A stretch of 64,000 bases of DNA from Paenisporosarcina macmurdoensis (lineage in GTDB: Bacteria > Bacillota > Bacilli > Bacillales_A > Planococcaceae): assembly GCF_042658845.1 (NCBI RefSeq), contig NZ_JBHSRI010000007.1:124001-188000 (forward strand), in the 5' to 3' direction. Shown piece by piece: positions 7,049-16,131 of the stretch. The notes under the pieces are model-generated. The model had not been told where the DNA came from and searched no databases. It saw only the letters and a list, made by a program, of their open reading frames with translations. How positions within the stretch are numbered: position 1 is the stretch's first letter; each line of letters begins with the position of its first letter. A program made the translations under genes and the position numbers.

Positions 7049-9673
7049 TTGGGCAAAAACAAAGTTTTATTACTAGATGGGAATAGCTTAGCGTATCGAG
7101 CATTTTTCGCGCTCCCATTACTGACAAATGAACACGGGATACATACCAATTCAGTTTATGGTTTTACCATGATGTTACAAAAAATATTAGATGAAGAACA
7201 ACCAACACATATGCTGGTTGCATTTGATGCTGGCAAAACCACGTTCCGACACACAACTTTTGGCGAGTACAAGGGTGGACGACAAAAAACTCCGCCAGAG
7301 CTATCTGAACAGTTTCCCTATTTACGTAAGCTACTCACAGCTTATCAAATCCCTCAATATGAGCTTTCTATGTTCGAAGCGGATGATATTATCGGAACGC
7401 TAAGTAAACAGGCTGAAGCACAGGGACAAGAAGTAATCATTGTTTCAGGGGATAAGGATTTAACACAACTTTCTTCAGATACAACAACCGTTTACATTAC
7501 TCGAAAAGGCATCACTGATATGGAAAAATACACACCAGCTCATATCCAAGAGAAATATGGCATAACACCTAATCAAATTATTGATATGAAAGGTTTGATG
7601 GGTGATTCTTCAGATAATATTCCAGGTGTTCCTGGTGTTGGGGAAAAAACAGCACTTAAACTTTTAGTTGAACATCACTCAGTTGATGGTGTTTATGAAG
7701 CCATTGATCAGCTTAAAGGAAAACTTAAAGAGAAACTAGAAGCCAATGAAGAACAAGCAAAAATGAGTAAAGTACTGGCAACCATCGAAACAGAGGCTCC
7801 TATTACAATTGGTCTCGACGATTTATCGTATCAAGGACCAGACATGGACCAGGTTATTAAAATTTGGCAAGAGTTGGCCTTTAAGTCTCTACTCGAAAAA
7901 ACAACATATGCTCAAGTCGAAGAAGCAAAGTCTGAAATTACATTCACTCAGTTGACTGAAATAACGGAAGAACATCTATCTGATGAAATGGCTGTTCATT
8001 TAGAACTATACGATGAACAATATCATACGGCAGATATGTTAGGTATTGCACTTGTCGATGACAAACATGCTTACTTCATTAAGGTAGAAGATGCATTTGC
8101 TTCTGAATCATTCCGTACGTGGTTAGCTGACGATAGTAAGAAGAAACGATTAGTTGATTCGAAAGCCTCTCTTGCAGCCTTTCATCGTAATGATGTCTTG
8201 CTCGACGGAGTTGAATTCGATTTCGTCTTAGCTGCGTATATTGTTAATCCGGCCATTACGTCTGACGATGTCGCTGTGTTGTCTCGCGAATTCGGATACG
8301 GTGATGTATTTACGAATGAACAAGTGTATGGCAAAGGAGCAAAGAAATCGGTTCCTTCTGACGCTGAGCTTGGTGAGCATATTGTAAGAAAAGCAATGGC
8401 TGTGTGGAATTTGCGCACCATAATGGATAACAAATTAAAAGACAATGAACAATATGAACTTTATCAAGATTTAGAATTACCCTTGGCAACAATTTTAGGG
8501 AAAATGGAGTCTGATGGAGTAAAAGTGGATCGTCAAACACTTGTTGATATTGGTGAAGATTTAGCTGGAAAGCTAACGGAGATTGAACAAACGATTTATC
8601 ATGCTGCTGGAGAGACCTTTAATATTAATTCGCCTAAACAGTTAGGTGTGATTTTATTTGAAAAACTAGGACTTCCAGCTCTGAAAAAAACGAAAACGGG
8701 TTATTCGACCGCCGCAGACGTTTTGGAGAAATTAGAAGGTAAACATGAAGTGATTTCACATATTCTGTTATTCCGTCAATTAGGGAAGCTACAGTCTACG
8801 TATATTGAAGGATTATTGAAAGAAATTCATACAGATGATGGCAAAATTCATACGAGATACCAACAAGCTCTCACACAAACAGGTCGTTTGAGTTCAACAA
8901 ATCCCAATTTACAAAACATTCCTGTGCGACTTGAAGAAGGACGTAAAATACGTAAAGCTTTTGTTCCTTCACAACCAGGCTGGATCTTATTTGCGGCAGA
9001 TTATTCTCAAATCGAGTTGCGTGTTTTAGCACATATGTCCGATGATGAAGAATTAATCGACGCTTTCCGAAATGATTTAGATATTCATACGAAAACAGCA
9101 ATGGATGTTTTCCATGTAGAAGCGGAAGCTGTAACGTCTGATATGCGTCGTGCTGCGAAAGCAGTAAACTTCGGAATTGTTTATGGAATCAGTGATTATG
9201 GATTGTCACAAAACCTATCTATTACACGTAAAGAAGCAGCAGAATTTATCGATCGTTATTTAAAGAGCTTTCCAGGAGTCAAACAATACATGGATGACAT
9301 CGTTCATGATGCTAAACAAAAAGGCTTTGTTACAACCATATTAAACAGAAGAAGATACTTGCCTGACATTACAAGCTCAAACTTTAATTTGCGAGGCTTT
9401 GCTGAACGAACTGCGATGAATACACCTATTCAAGGGAGTGCCGCAGATATTATTAAGAAAGCCATGATTGATATGGCTGCTCGTTTAGAAAAAGATAATT
9501 TACAAGCGAAGATGCTTCTTCAAGTACATGATGAGTTAATTTTTGAAGCACCTCCAGAAGAAATTGCGATATTAGAAAAAATTGTACCTGAAGTGATGGA
9601 GCATGCGATTGAATTAAAAGTTCCACTTAAAGTGGATTATGCATATGGTCCAACTTGGTACGATACGAAGTAA
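7049..9673 (+). CDS. polA: DNA polymerase I
   Basis: 874 residues, normal for Bacillus Pol I. The N-terminal 5'-3' exonuclease (about 1-290) has 'LLLDGNSLAYRAFFALP', 'FEADDIIGTL' and 'MGDSSDNIPGVPGVGEKTA'. The middle 3'-5' exonuclease-like domain (about 300-470) lacks the D-x-E metal site ('AVHLELYDEQ'), so proofreading is probably lost, as in other Bacillus Pol I enzymes. The polymerase domain has motif A 'DYSQIELRVLAH', motif B 'RRAAKAVNFGIVYG' and motif C 'QVHDELIFE'. It fills gaps in repair and removes RNA primers. The start is TTG at 7049 with GAGGAGTGG 7 nt upstream. mutM follows 12 nt later. Confidence 0.97.
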   Translation: MGKNKVLLLDGNSLAYRAFFALPLLTNEHGIHTNSVYGFTMMLQKILDEEQPTHMLVAFDAGKTTFRHTTFGEYKGGRQKTPPELSEQFPYLRKLLTAYQIPQYELSMFEADDIIGTLSKQAEAQGQEVIIVSGDKDLTQLSSDTTTVYITRKGITDMEKYTPAHIQEKYGITPNQIIDMKGLMGDSSDNIPGVPGVGEKTALKLLVEHHSVDGVYEAIDQLKGKLKEKLEANEEQAKMSKVLATIETEAPITIGLDDLSYQGPDMDQVIKIWQELAFKSLLEKTTYAQVEEAKSEITFTQLTEITEEHLSDEMAVHLELYDEQYHTADMLGIALVDDKHAYFIKVEDAFASESFRTWLADDSKKKRLVDSKASLAAFHRNDVLLDGVEFDFVLAAYIVNPAITSDDVAVLSREFGYGDVFTNEQVYGKGAKKSVPSDAELGEHIVRKAMAVWNLRTIMDNKLKDNEQYELYQDLELPLATILGKMESDGVKVDRQTLVDIGEDLAGKLTEIEQTIYHAAGETFNINSPKQLGVILFEKLGLPALKKTKTGYSTAADVLEKLEGKHEVISHILLFRQLGKLQSTYIEGLLKEIHTDDGKIHTRYQQALTQTGRLSSTNPNLQNIPVRLEEGRKIRKAFVPSQPGWILFAADYSQIELRVLAHMSDDEELIDAFRNDLDIHTKTAMDVFHVEAEAVTSDMRRAAKAVNFGIVYGISDYGLSQNLSITRKEAAEFIDRYLKSFPGVKQYMDDIVHDAKQKGFVTTILNRRRYLPDITSSNFNLRGFAERTAMNTPIQGSAADIIKKAMIDMAARLEKDNLQAKMLLQVHDELIFEAPPEEIAILEKIVPEVMEHAIELKVPLKVDYAYGPTWYDTK

Positions 9674-9685
9674 GGGGGCAAAAAA

Positions 9686-10558
9686 ATGCCTGAATTACCT
9701 GAGGTAGAGGGAGTAGTTAACTCCCTTAAACCTGTGGCTACTGGAAAGACTATTAAAAGAGTAACTATTTCACCGGTCTTAGAAGTGTCTCGTAAGGCAG
9801 GGAAGCAAGCTATCATCAAAGGAACCGAGCTTGCTGATTTCCAACAAGGACTAGCAGATGCAAAAATCATTCAAATAGTAAGAAGATCAAAATATATCTA
9901 TTTTCATGTAGAGAAAGATCAGCAGAGCATGTTATTGGTGAATCATTTAGGTATGACAGGTGCTTGGTTTTATGTTCACGAAACGCATGAGATATCAGAA
10001 GAGAAATTCAGAAAACACATACATGTGATCTTCCACTTAGACGACGATATGTTGTTGGTGTATGCGGATATTCGAAGGTTTGGTGAAATGCGGTTACTTC
10101 AATCAGAAGGACAATTCCCACCTCTACTACTTATGGCTCCTGAACCGTTCGATGAGCCGGCACTAGACCATTTTCTAGACTTGACTAAGCTGGTTAAATA
10201 CCGAAACAAGTCCATAAAAGAAGTGATTATGGATGGACAGGTCATTTCTGGCTGCGGCAATATTTATGCGACAGAAGCGTTATTTCGTCTGCATATTCAC
10301 CCAGCGAGAAAAGTAAATCGCATTAGCCAAAAAAGACTTACAGTACTTTTTCATATGGTAGTCGATGTATTAAATGAAAGTATTTTAGCAGGTGGGAGTT
10401 CTATTTCAGACTATCGCAACATCAACGGTGAAGCTGGTGGTATGCAAGATAGACTGCAAATGTACGGGAAGAAACAATGCCCACAATGCTTAATCCCAAC
10501 AAAACAATGTGTTCTAGGAGGACGAAACTCTTGGTACTGTCCTTCATGTCAAAGATAA
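9686..10558 (+). CDS. mutM: formamidopyrimidine-DNA glycosylase
   Basis: 290 residues. The protein begins MPELPEVE, which puts the catalytic Pro2 and Glu3 in place. The C-terminal zinc finger is C-x2-C-x16-C-x2-C ('CPQC...CPSCQR'), and the 'SGCGNIYATEALF' helix-two-turn-helix segment precedes it. It removes 8-oxoguanine and other oxidised bases and nicks the strand by beta,delta-elimination. The ribosome site AAGGGGG is 8 nt before the ATG. It sits 12 nt after polA and 15 nt before coaE, so polA-mutM-coaE look like one operon. This conserved order couples repair with repair synthesis. Confidence 0.97.
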   Translation: MPELPEVEGVVNSLKPVATGKTIKRVTISPVLEVSRKAGKQAIIKGTELADFQQGLADAKIIQIVRRSKYIYFHVEKDQQSMLLVNHLGMTGAWFYVHETHEISEEKFRKHIHVIFHLDDDMLLVYADIRRFGEMRLLQSEGQFPPLLLMAPEPFDEPALDHFLDLTKLVKYRNKSIKEVIMDGQVISGCGNIYATEALFRLHIHPARKVNRISQKRLTVLFHMVVDVLNESILAGGSSISDYRNINGEAGGMQDRLQMYGKKQCPQCLIPTKQCVLGGRNSWYCPSCQR

Positions 10559-10573
10559 GAGGGTGAACATAAG

Positions 10574-11164
10574 ATGATTATAGGATTAACAGGAAGTATT
10601 GCGAGTGGCAAGAGCACGATTTCAGCCATGTTAAAAGAAAAAGGATATCCGATTATCGATGCTGACTTAGTTGCGCGATTAGTCGTAGAACCAGGGACAT
10701 CAAATTTGCGAGAAATTGAGCATACATTTGGGCATGCAGTCACGCATGAGGATGGCACATTAAATCGTGACGCTCTGGGTAAACTTATTTTTGACGATCC
10801 TGCAAAAAGGAAACAATTAAACGACTTGATGCATCCAGCTATTCGAAGCGAAATGTTGCGCCAAAGAGATGAACTCTTTGAAAGTGGTCAAAAAACCTTG
10901 ATTATGGATATTCCCCTTCTTTTTGAAAGTAGATTGCAACACTTCGTAGATAAAATACTAGTCGTATCTGTAACTGAAGAAATGCAGTTGCAACGATTGA
11001 TGAGTCGCAATTCTCTTTCAGAAGAAGAAGCATCATCAAGAATTCAGTCACAATTACCAATTTCCGAGAAAGAAAAAGGTGCCGATGCGGTAATCTATAA
11101 TAATGGATCCATTGAACAATCAAAGGAACAATTAGAGCGGATATTAGTCGAGTGGGACATTTAA
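10574..11164 (+). CDS. coaE: dephospho-CoA kinase
   Basis: 196 residues, typical length. The P-loop 'GLTGSIASGKST' opens the protein. 'PIIDADLVAR' carries the acidic substrate-binding residue, and 'LMHPAIRSEM' and 'VVSVTEEMQLQRLMSRN' are family segments. It phosphorylates dephospho-CoA, the last step of coenzyme A synthesis, in the cytoplasm. It lies 15 nt behind mutM and shares its transcript. The ytaF gene that sits between mutM and coaE in B. subtilis is absent here. No clear terminator follows before the gapB promoter. Confidence 0.96.
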   Translation: MIIGLTGSIASGKSTISAMLKEKGYPIIDADLVARLVVEPGTSNLREIEHTFGHAVTHEDGTLNRDALGKLIFDDPAKRKQLNDLMHPAIRSEMLRQRDELFESGQKTLIMDIPLLFESRLQHFVDKILVVSVTEEMQLQRLMSRNSLSEEEASSRIQSQLPISEKEKGADAVIYNNGSIEQSKEQLERILVEWDI

Positions 11165-11212
11165 CGTCCCGCTTTCTGAAAAATAGAACATTTCTACATT
11201 GCCAACTTTAGG

Positions 11213-11240
11213 TTTATCTTAATATAAAATGTGTTATACT
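11213..11240 (+). promoter_or_regulatory. gapB promoter with CcpN-like box
   Basis: TATACT (11235-11240) is a good -10; a weak -35 TTTATC lies at 11213-11218 with 16-bp spacing. TGTGTTATACT (11230-11240) fits every position of the CcpN consensus TRTGHYATAYW as I remember it and covers the -10. CcpN represses gapB and pckA on glycolytic carbon in B. subtilis. The consensus is recalled, not looked up. Confidence 0.65.
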
Positions 11241-11290
11241 AATTTCAGGATTAAGACTAACAGTAGAACATACTTGTAGGAGGATTTTTG

Positions 11291-12313
11291 ATGCCAGCTT
11301 CTATAGCAATCAATGGTTTTGGCCGCATAGGTCGTATGGTTTTTCGTCAGGCAATACTTCAAAATGATATAAATGTTGTGGCAATTAATGCAACATATCC
11401 ACCAGAAACTTTAGCACATTTGATAAAGTATGACACAAATCACGGGACGTTTTCCGCGGATGTGAGTGTTGAAGGAAATGCATTAATCGTAAATGGTAAA
11501 CGAGTTCTACTTGTGAGCGATCGTGACCCATTGAATTTACCATGGAAAGAAATGAACATAGATATTGTCATTGAAGCAACTGGGAAATTTAATGAACGTG
11601 AAAGAGCTGCTTTGCATTTACAAGCAGGAGCTAAAAAAGTAATTTTGACAGCACCTGGAAAAAATGAAGACATAACGATTGTAATGGGTGTAAATGAAGA
11701 TCAATTAAATATTGAAAAACATGACATCATATCTAATGCAAGTTGTACAACGAATTGTTTGGCTCCAGTAGCAAAAGTACTAAATGATACGTTTGGCATC
11801 GAAAATGGTCTTATGACAACTGTTCATGCATATACGAATGATCAAATGAATCTTGATAATCCACATAAAGATTTACGTCGTGCAAGAGCTTGTGCTCAAT
11901 CAATTATTCCTACTTCAACGGGTGCTGCGAAAGCGCTATCATTAGTTTTGCCTGAGTTGAAAGGTAAACTTCACGGTCTTTCTCTCCGTGTGCCTACACC
12001 TAATGTGTCACTAGTTGATCTTGTTGTAGACCTTCAAACAGACGTAACTGTTGAAGAAGTAAACGCTGCATTTATTGAAGCTTCTAAGGGTGCTATGAAA
12101 GGGATCCTTGGATTTACAACTGAACCACTTGTATCCATTGATTTTAATTCAGATCCTCACTCAGCGATCGTTGATGGATTAACTACAATGGTAATCGGGT
12201 CACGTAAAGTTAAAGTACTTGCTTGGTATGACAACGAATGGGGTTACTCAGCTCGTGTACTAGATTTAACGAAAAAAGTTGGAGCAGCTCTAAAAGACAG
12301 AGTGAACGTATAA
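11291..12313 (+). CDS. gapB: glyceraldehyde-3-phosphate dehydrogenase, gluconeogenic type (GapB)
   Basis: 340 residues. 'INGFGRIGRMVFRQ' is the NAD(P)-binding motif and Cys152 in 'NASCTTNCLAP' is the catalytic thiol. 'INATYPPETLAHLIKYDTNHG' and 'YTNDQMNLDNPHKDLRRARA' match GapB more than the glycolytic GapA, so NADP use in the gluconeogenic direction is expected. I chose the ATG at 11291, with TAGGAGGA 6 nt upstream, over the TTG three bases earlier. A CcpN-like box on its promoter fits repression by sugars. It sits between coaE and speD, as in B. subtilis. A terminator follows. Confidence 0.94.
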   Translation: MPASIAINGFGRIGRMVFRQAILQNDINVVAINATYPPETLAHLIKYDTNHGTFSADVSVEGNALIVNGKRVLLVSDRDPLNLPWKEMNIDIVIEATGKFNERERAALHLQAGAKKVILTAPGKNEDITIVMGVNEDQLNIEKHDIISNASCTTNCLAPVAKVLNDTFGIENGLMTTVHAYTNDQMNLDNPHKDLRRARACAQSIIPTSTGAAKALSLVLPELKGKLHGLSLRVPTPNVSLVDLVVDLQTDVTVEEVNAAFIEASKGAMKGILGFTTEPLVSIDFNSDPHSAIVDGLTTMVIGSRKVKVLAWYDNEWGYSARVLDLTKKVGAALKDRVNV

Positions 12314-12317
12314 TGAA

Positions 12318-12357
12318 AAATCCTTCCCTGTAAAAGACAGAGGGAAGGATTTTTTTC
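12318..12357 (+). terminator. terminator after gapB
   Basis: AAATCCTTCCCT and AGGGAAGGATTT pair over 12 bp around an 11-nt loop, followed by a T-run. Confidence 0.92.
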
Positions 12358-12365
12358 TTAATCTA

Positions 12366-12394
12366 TTGCATTGTCGTTGAATACGTCATATAAT
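12366..12394 (+). promoter_or_regulatory. speD promoter
   Basis: TTGCAT (12366-12371), 17 bp, TATAAT (12389-12394). Good sigma-A pair; transcription would start near 12401 and give a leader of about 120 nt. Confidence 0.78.
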
Positions 12395-12420
12395 GTGATT
12401 CGTGTACTTTAAATATACAC

Positions 12421-12510
12421 TGACTACTTAAAGGGTTAGGACCTCTCTGGACTAACTTTCCCCCGTGGTAGTTGACTTTGATGATTCAAAAATAACCTTA
12501 TCAAAGGGGG
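12421..12510 (+). promoter_or_regulatory. structured speD leader with SD-adjacent hairpin
   Basis: GACTAC (12422-12427) pairs with GTAGTT (12468-12473, last pair G-U). Inside it GTTAG (12435-12439) pairs with CTAAC (12452-12456). A separate stem CTTTGAT (12476-12482) / ATCAAAG (12500-12506) runs into the GGGGG ribosome site at 12506-12510 and could hide it. This suggests control of translation, for example by polyamines or SAM. I cannot assign it to a known RNA family. Confidence 0.5.
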
Positions 12511-12519
12511 AAACAAACC

Positions 12520-12912
12520 ATGGAAACAATGGAAACAATGGGGCGTCATGTTATCGCAGAACTATGGGATTGCGAATTTGACAAAATAAACGATGTGAAT
12601 TTCATCGAACGTACATTTGTTGAAGCAGCACTTAAATCAGGAGCAGAAGTACGTGAAGTAGCATTCCACAAATTTGCACCACAAGGTGTAAGTGGAGTCG
12701 TGATTATTTCAGAGTCACACTTAACGATTCACAGCTTCCCTGAACACGGTTACGCAAGTATTGATGTATATACATGTGGCGATTTAGATCCAACTATTGC
12801 TGCTAAATATATTGCTGATGCACTTGGATCAAAAACTCGTGAAATGACTGAAATTCCACGCGGTATGGGTCCAGTAAGAGCGAGCAAACCTCTCGTAACA
12901 GCAAATGCATAA
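12520..12912 (+). CDS. speD: S-adenosylmethionine decarboxylase proenzyme
   Basis: 130 residues. The self-cleavage site is between Glu65 and Ser66 in 'IISESHLTIHSFPEHGYA'; Ser66 becomes the pyruvoyl cofactor of the alpha chain. The product is decarboxylated SAM, the aminopropyl donor for spermidine. The N-terminus reads METMETMG, a tandem copy of the 9-nt unit ATGGAAACA, and B. subtilis SpeD starts with a single METMG as I recall. The first ATG (12520) is best placed for the ribosome site at 12505-12510. It is a single-gene unit with its own promoter, folded leader and terminator. Confidence 0.95.
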   Translation: METMETMGRHVIAELWDCEFDKINDVNFIERTFVEAALKSGAEVREVAFHKFAPQGVSGVVIISESHLTIHSFPEHGYASIDVYTCGDLDPTIAAKYIADALGSKTREMTEIPRGMGPVRASKPLVTANA

Positions 12913-12933
12913 AACATAAACTGTTAAATGAGT

Positions 12934-12964
12934 AAGCAGAGGAAGAAATTCCTCTGCTTTTTCG
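12934..12964 (+). terminator. terminator after speD
   Basis: AGCAGAGGAA (12935-12944) and TTCCTCTGCT (12949-12958) form a 10-bp stem with a GAAA loop and a T-tail. Confidence 0.93.
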
Positions 12965-13031
12965 ATTTATATGGTTTTAATTTGATATAATAAGAACATT
13001 AAACGAATGCCGAAAATCGGGAGATTAAAAT

Positions 13032-13499
13032 ATGAGATGTCCAGCTTGCCAATATAATGGAACACGCGTCGTGGATTCAAGACCGGTTGACGACAATAAA
13101 GCAATTCGCAGAAGAAGAGAATGTGAAGAATGTGCATTTCGTTTTACTACATTTGAAAAAGTAGAAGAAATGCCCTTAATCCTAGTCAAGAAAGATGGGT
13201 CACGAGAAGAGTTTAGCCATGAAAAAGTATTACGTGGACTTATTCGGGCATGCGAAAAACGCCCTGTATCTCTTGATGTACTTGAGGGAGTCGTATTCTC
13301 CATTGAAAAAGAGTTACGTCGAATCGGAAACTCAGAAGTGAAGTCTGAAGATGTAGGCGAGATGGTCATGGACCGTTTAGCGAAAATTGATGAAGTGGCC
13401 TATGTTCGCTTCGCTTCCGTTTACCGCCAATTTAAAGACATTAATGTATTTATTGATGAACTAAAAGACTTATTAAAGAAAAATCCAGAAAACAAGTAG
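13032..13499 (+). CDS. nrdR: transcriptional repressor NrdR
   Basis: 155 residues. The N-terminal zinc ribbon has 'MRCPACQYNGTRVVDSR' and 'RRRRECEECAFRFTTFE' (two CxxC pairs). The ATP-cone domain follows from about residue 49 ('LVKKDGSREEFSHEKVLRGL'). NrdR senses ATP/dATP and represses ribonucleotide reductase genes through NrdR boxes. A -10-like TATAAT is at 12986-12991 without a good -35. dnaB follows 18 nt later, so nrdR-dnaB-dnaI form a replication-linked operon, as in B. subtilis. Confidence 0.95.
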   Translation: MRCPACQYNGTRVVDSRPVDDNKAIRRRRECEECAFRFTTFEKVEEMPLILVKKDGSREEFSHEKVLRGLIRACEKRPVSLDVLEGVVFSIEKELRRIGNSEVKSEDVGEMVMDRLAKIDEVAYVRFASVYRQFKDINVFIDELKDLLKKNPENK

Positions 13500-13517
13500 A
13501 AAGGAACAGGGTGTTGT

Positions 13518-14918
13518 ATGCAACTTTTGTTTAAAGAACTTCAACCAGTAGATAGCTTCATCATCCAAATGCCTTATCCACTTGCTGATACAGATCGTCA
13601 ACTCGTCACTATGTTGTACAAGCCAATCATTGGTTCGGATGCGATGAGTTTATACTGCACATTGTGGGCAGAATCTGAGAGTCATATTACGGAGCAATTA
13701 TCTCATTATTATTTAATGGATGTTTTGAATATGTCATTAAAAAAAATATTTGATGCCCGAGTAGCTCTCGAAGCGATTGGTTTAATGAAAACGTGGAAAA
13801 AAGATGATCATGATAAACGCTTGTTTATTTATGAAGTGATAGCTCCACTTGATGCCGCTTCGTTTTTCAGCGAACCAATTTTGGCTACATCTTTATATAG
13901 CGTTATTCATGAAAAAGCTTATCTTCGTGTGAGAGAAAGATTCGTGAAAAAACAAGCTCAACAAAGTGGCTATGATAACGTATCGAGAGATTTACAAGAC
14001 GTCTTTAAGAGCAATCATGATTACACAAAACTTGGACATATATTTAGTCCTGAACAAATGGAGCAACCAAGTAGACCTAAAAAATTACCGTTTTACTCAA
14101 TGGATTTTGATTTCGATTTATTAAAATCTGGGTTATCTGAGGTCATGATTCCTTCAAATATATTGACCTTACCTGTAAAAGAATTAATTGCTAAAGTGGC
14201 TTTCTTATATTCGTTAAATGCACTTGATATGCAAAAAGTATTAATGATGGCTATTGATGATCAAAATCGTATTACAGAAGACCGACTGAAAAAAACAGCC
14301 GCTGATTATTATAAACTTTCGATTTCTTCAAAACCACCACGGCTTACTCAAAAGCTTCCACAACAAAATAAAGTCGAGACACAAGATATGGTGCTTTCTA
14401 AGGATCAATCTCTTATCAAATACCTAGAAGATACGCCACCACTAGAAGTATTGCGAGATTTATCAAATGGTAAAGAACCAATGCCAGTGGAAGTGGATTT
14501 AGCCAATGAACTTATTTTTAAATATAGTTTTCCGCCCGCAGTCGTCAACGTATTGTTGCAATTCGTATTAATTCGGGCCAAAATGAAGTTAAATAAGAAT
14601 TATGTACACAAAATCGCAGCGCATTGGCAACGTGAGAACATTCAAACTGCAGAGCAGGCCATTGAGATATCAAGAAAAGAACATGATCAATATCTCGATT
14701 GGCAAAATTCTGCGAAGACAGCAACACCTTACAAACGAAAAAATGTGCGCGATGAGAAAGTTCCAGAGTGGTTTTATAAAGCGAAAGAAACACGCTCAAC
14801 GAAACAATCAGTTGTTGAGAATGAAGTAACCGAAGATTGGGAAACAAAAAAACAACAGTTGCTTGAGAAACTCGGTGTAACAGAGGGGCAGGCGAAAACT
14901 AGTGGAACCAATAAGTGA
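13518..14918 (+). CDS. dnaB: replication initiation and membrane attachment protein DnaB
   Basis: 466 residues, close to B. subtilis DnaB. The N-terminal winged-helix region ('LADTDRQLVTMLYKPIIGSDAMSLYCTLW') and a C-terminal DnaD-like domain ('VEVDLANELIFKYSFPPAVVNVLLQFVLI', about 325-400) are visible. This Firmicute DnaB is not the E. coli helicase: it recruits the helicase loader to the origin and to PriA restart sites. The C-terminal 60 residues are charged. It overlaps dnaI by 17 nt, which couples their translation. Confidence 0.93.
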   Translation: MQLLFKELQPVDSFIIQMPYPLADTDRQLVTMLYKPIIGSDAMSLYCTLWAESESHITEQLSHYYLMDVLNMSLKKIFDARVALEAIGLMKTWKKDDHDKRLFIYEVIAPLDAASFFSEPILATSLYSVIHEKAYLRVRERFVKKQAQQSGYDNVSRDLQDVFKSNHDYTKLGHIFSPEQMEQPSRPKKLPFYSMDFDFDLLKSGLSEVMIPSNILTLPVKELIAKVAFLYSLNALDMQKVLMMAIDDQNRITEDRLKKTAADYYKLSISSKPPRLTQKLPQQNKVETQDMVLSKDQSLIKYLEDTPPLEVLRDLSNGKEPMPVEVDLANELIFKYSFPPAVVNVLLQFVLIRAKMKLNKNYVHKIAAHWQRENIQTAEQAIEISRKEHDQYLDWQNSAKTATPYKRKNVRDEKVPEWFYKAKETRSTKQSVVENEVTEDWETKKQQLLEKLGVTEGQAKTSGTNK

Positions 14919-15843
14919 AACATTGAAGCGTGTCGTTAATGCACCAGCATTTTCGGAGCGATATGAAAAAATGAAAGCAGAAATACTTGAAAATGATGAA
15001 GTCCAAGCATTTTTAGCTAAAAATGGTGAAATTGTGAATAAAGCGATTGTCGATCGCGGACTCGGGAAATTATACGAGTATACAACACAAAATCATGATT
15101 GTGAAACATGTGAAAACGTGGCTAACTGTGAAAATATCATGAAAGGCTATGTACCGAAATTAGCAATGATTCGTGGATTAATTGATCTTGACTATGTTAG
15201 ATGTCGTCAAAAAATCATTGAGGATGAGCGTCGTGAAGTGTCTGCCATGATTTCAAGTATGCACATGCCAAAAGATGTGTTGAAAGCACGACTTGCAACG
15301 GTTACGTATGATCACAACACACGCGTTAATCTTGGTACTGCAGCCAATACATTTATGGAGGAACTTAAAACGACAGGTAAATTACCTTCGAAAGGTTTTT
15401 ACATTTATGGAGAGTTTGGTGTCGGGAAGTCCTACGTATTAGGTGCCCTTGCCAATGAGCTCGCTGAACAAAAAATCAAAATAGTTCTCGTCTATGTACC
15501 AGAATTTTTACGTGAGATGAAACACGCTATTCAAGATCAATCGCTTCAAGAGAAAGTCGATTACGTGAAAAAAGCTCCTGTGCTAATGCTCGATGATTTG
15601 GGAGCGGAAACATTATCTACTTGGACTCGAGATGAGATCTTAGGTACAGTGCTGCATTATAGAATGGCTGAGAATTTACCGACGTTTATCACTTCAAACT
15701 TCGATTACGATGGATTAGAAGAACACTTAGCTTATTCAAGTAAAGGGGAACGAGAGCAAGTAAAAGCTGCTCGTATTATGGAACGAATTCGTTCAATAAC
15801 CATTCCCATGCGTTTGAGTGGGAAAAACCGTAGAGATGGCTAA
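14902..15843 (+). CDS. dnaI: primosomal helicase loader DnaI
   Basis: 313 residues. The N-terminal part carries a Cys cluster ('HDCETCENVANCENIMKG') that fits the zinc-binding helicase-interaction domain. The AAA+ domain has Walker A 'GEFGVGKSYVLGA' and Walker B 'VLMLDDLGAE'. DnaI loads the replicative helicase at the origin, together with DnaB and DnaD. The start is GTG at 14902, inside the 3' end of dnaB, with AGAGGGGCAGG upstream. A terminator at 15870 ends the nrdR-dnaB-dnaI operon. The ytxB/ytxC genes of B. subtilis are missing here; an iron transporter takes the spot. Confidence 0.94.
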   Translation: MEPISETLKRVVNAPAFSERYEKMKAEILENDEVQAFLAKNGEIVNKAIVDRGLGKLYEYTTQNHDCETCENVANCENIMKGYVPKLAMIRGLIDLDYVRCRQKIIEDERREVSAMISSMHMPKDVLKARLATVTYDHNTRVNLGTAANTFMEELKTTGKLPSKGFYIYGEFGVGKSYVLGALANELAEQKIKIVLVYVPEFLREMKHAIQDQSLQEKVDYVKKAPVLMLDDLGAETLSTWTRDEILGTVLHYRMAENLPTFITSNFDYDGLEEHLAYSSKGEREQVKAARIMERIRSITIPMRLSGKNRRDG

Positions 15844-15869
15844 CGTCATAAAATACGTCATAATTTGTG

Positions 15870-15900
15870 CTACCAGACTATTACTGTCTGGTAGTTTTTT
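15870..15900 (+). terminator. terminator after dnaI
   Basis: CTACCAGAC (15870-15878) and GTCTGGTAG (15886-15894) with a 7-nt loop and six T's. Between here and the promoter at 16132 I see no gene; the stretch is A/G-rich with the loose repeat GGGAATA. Confidence 0.92.
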
Positions 15901-16131
15901 GGTGGGAAAATGGGTGATGGGGAATAAATGTATGCTGAAAAGGAACATGGTGCTGTTGAATAGGAATAATTCCGTAGTGAACGGGAATAAATACCGAGGG
16001 AATAGGATGAATACAAAATGAATAAGAATAAAAATTGGTAAAGACTTATGCTATTTATTTCAAGAAATCAATCGAATAAATAATTAAATTTTTCAGAATA
16101 GTACGACTATGTTTATTTCAGATAAGAATTG

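Noticed and set aside
6945..7127. 60-residue minus-strand frame
   Set aside because: Overlaps the hairpin and polA start; no ribosome site or recognisable motif.
15818..16021. 67-residue frame after dnaI
   Set aside because: Overlaps the dnaI end and runs through its terminator; low-complexity Met/Asn/Arg tail and no ribosome site.
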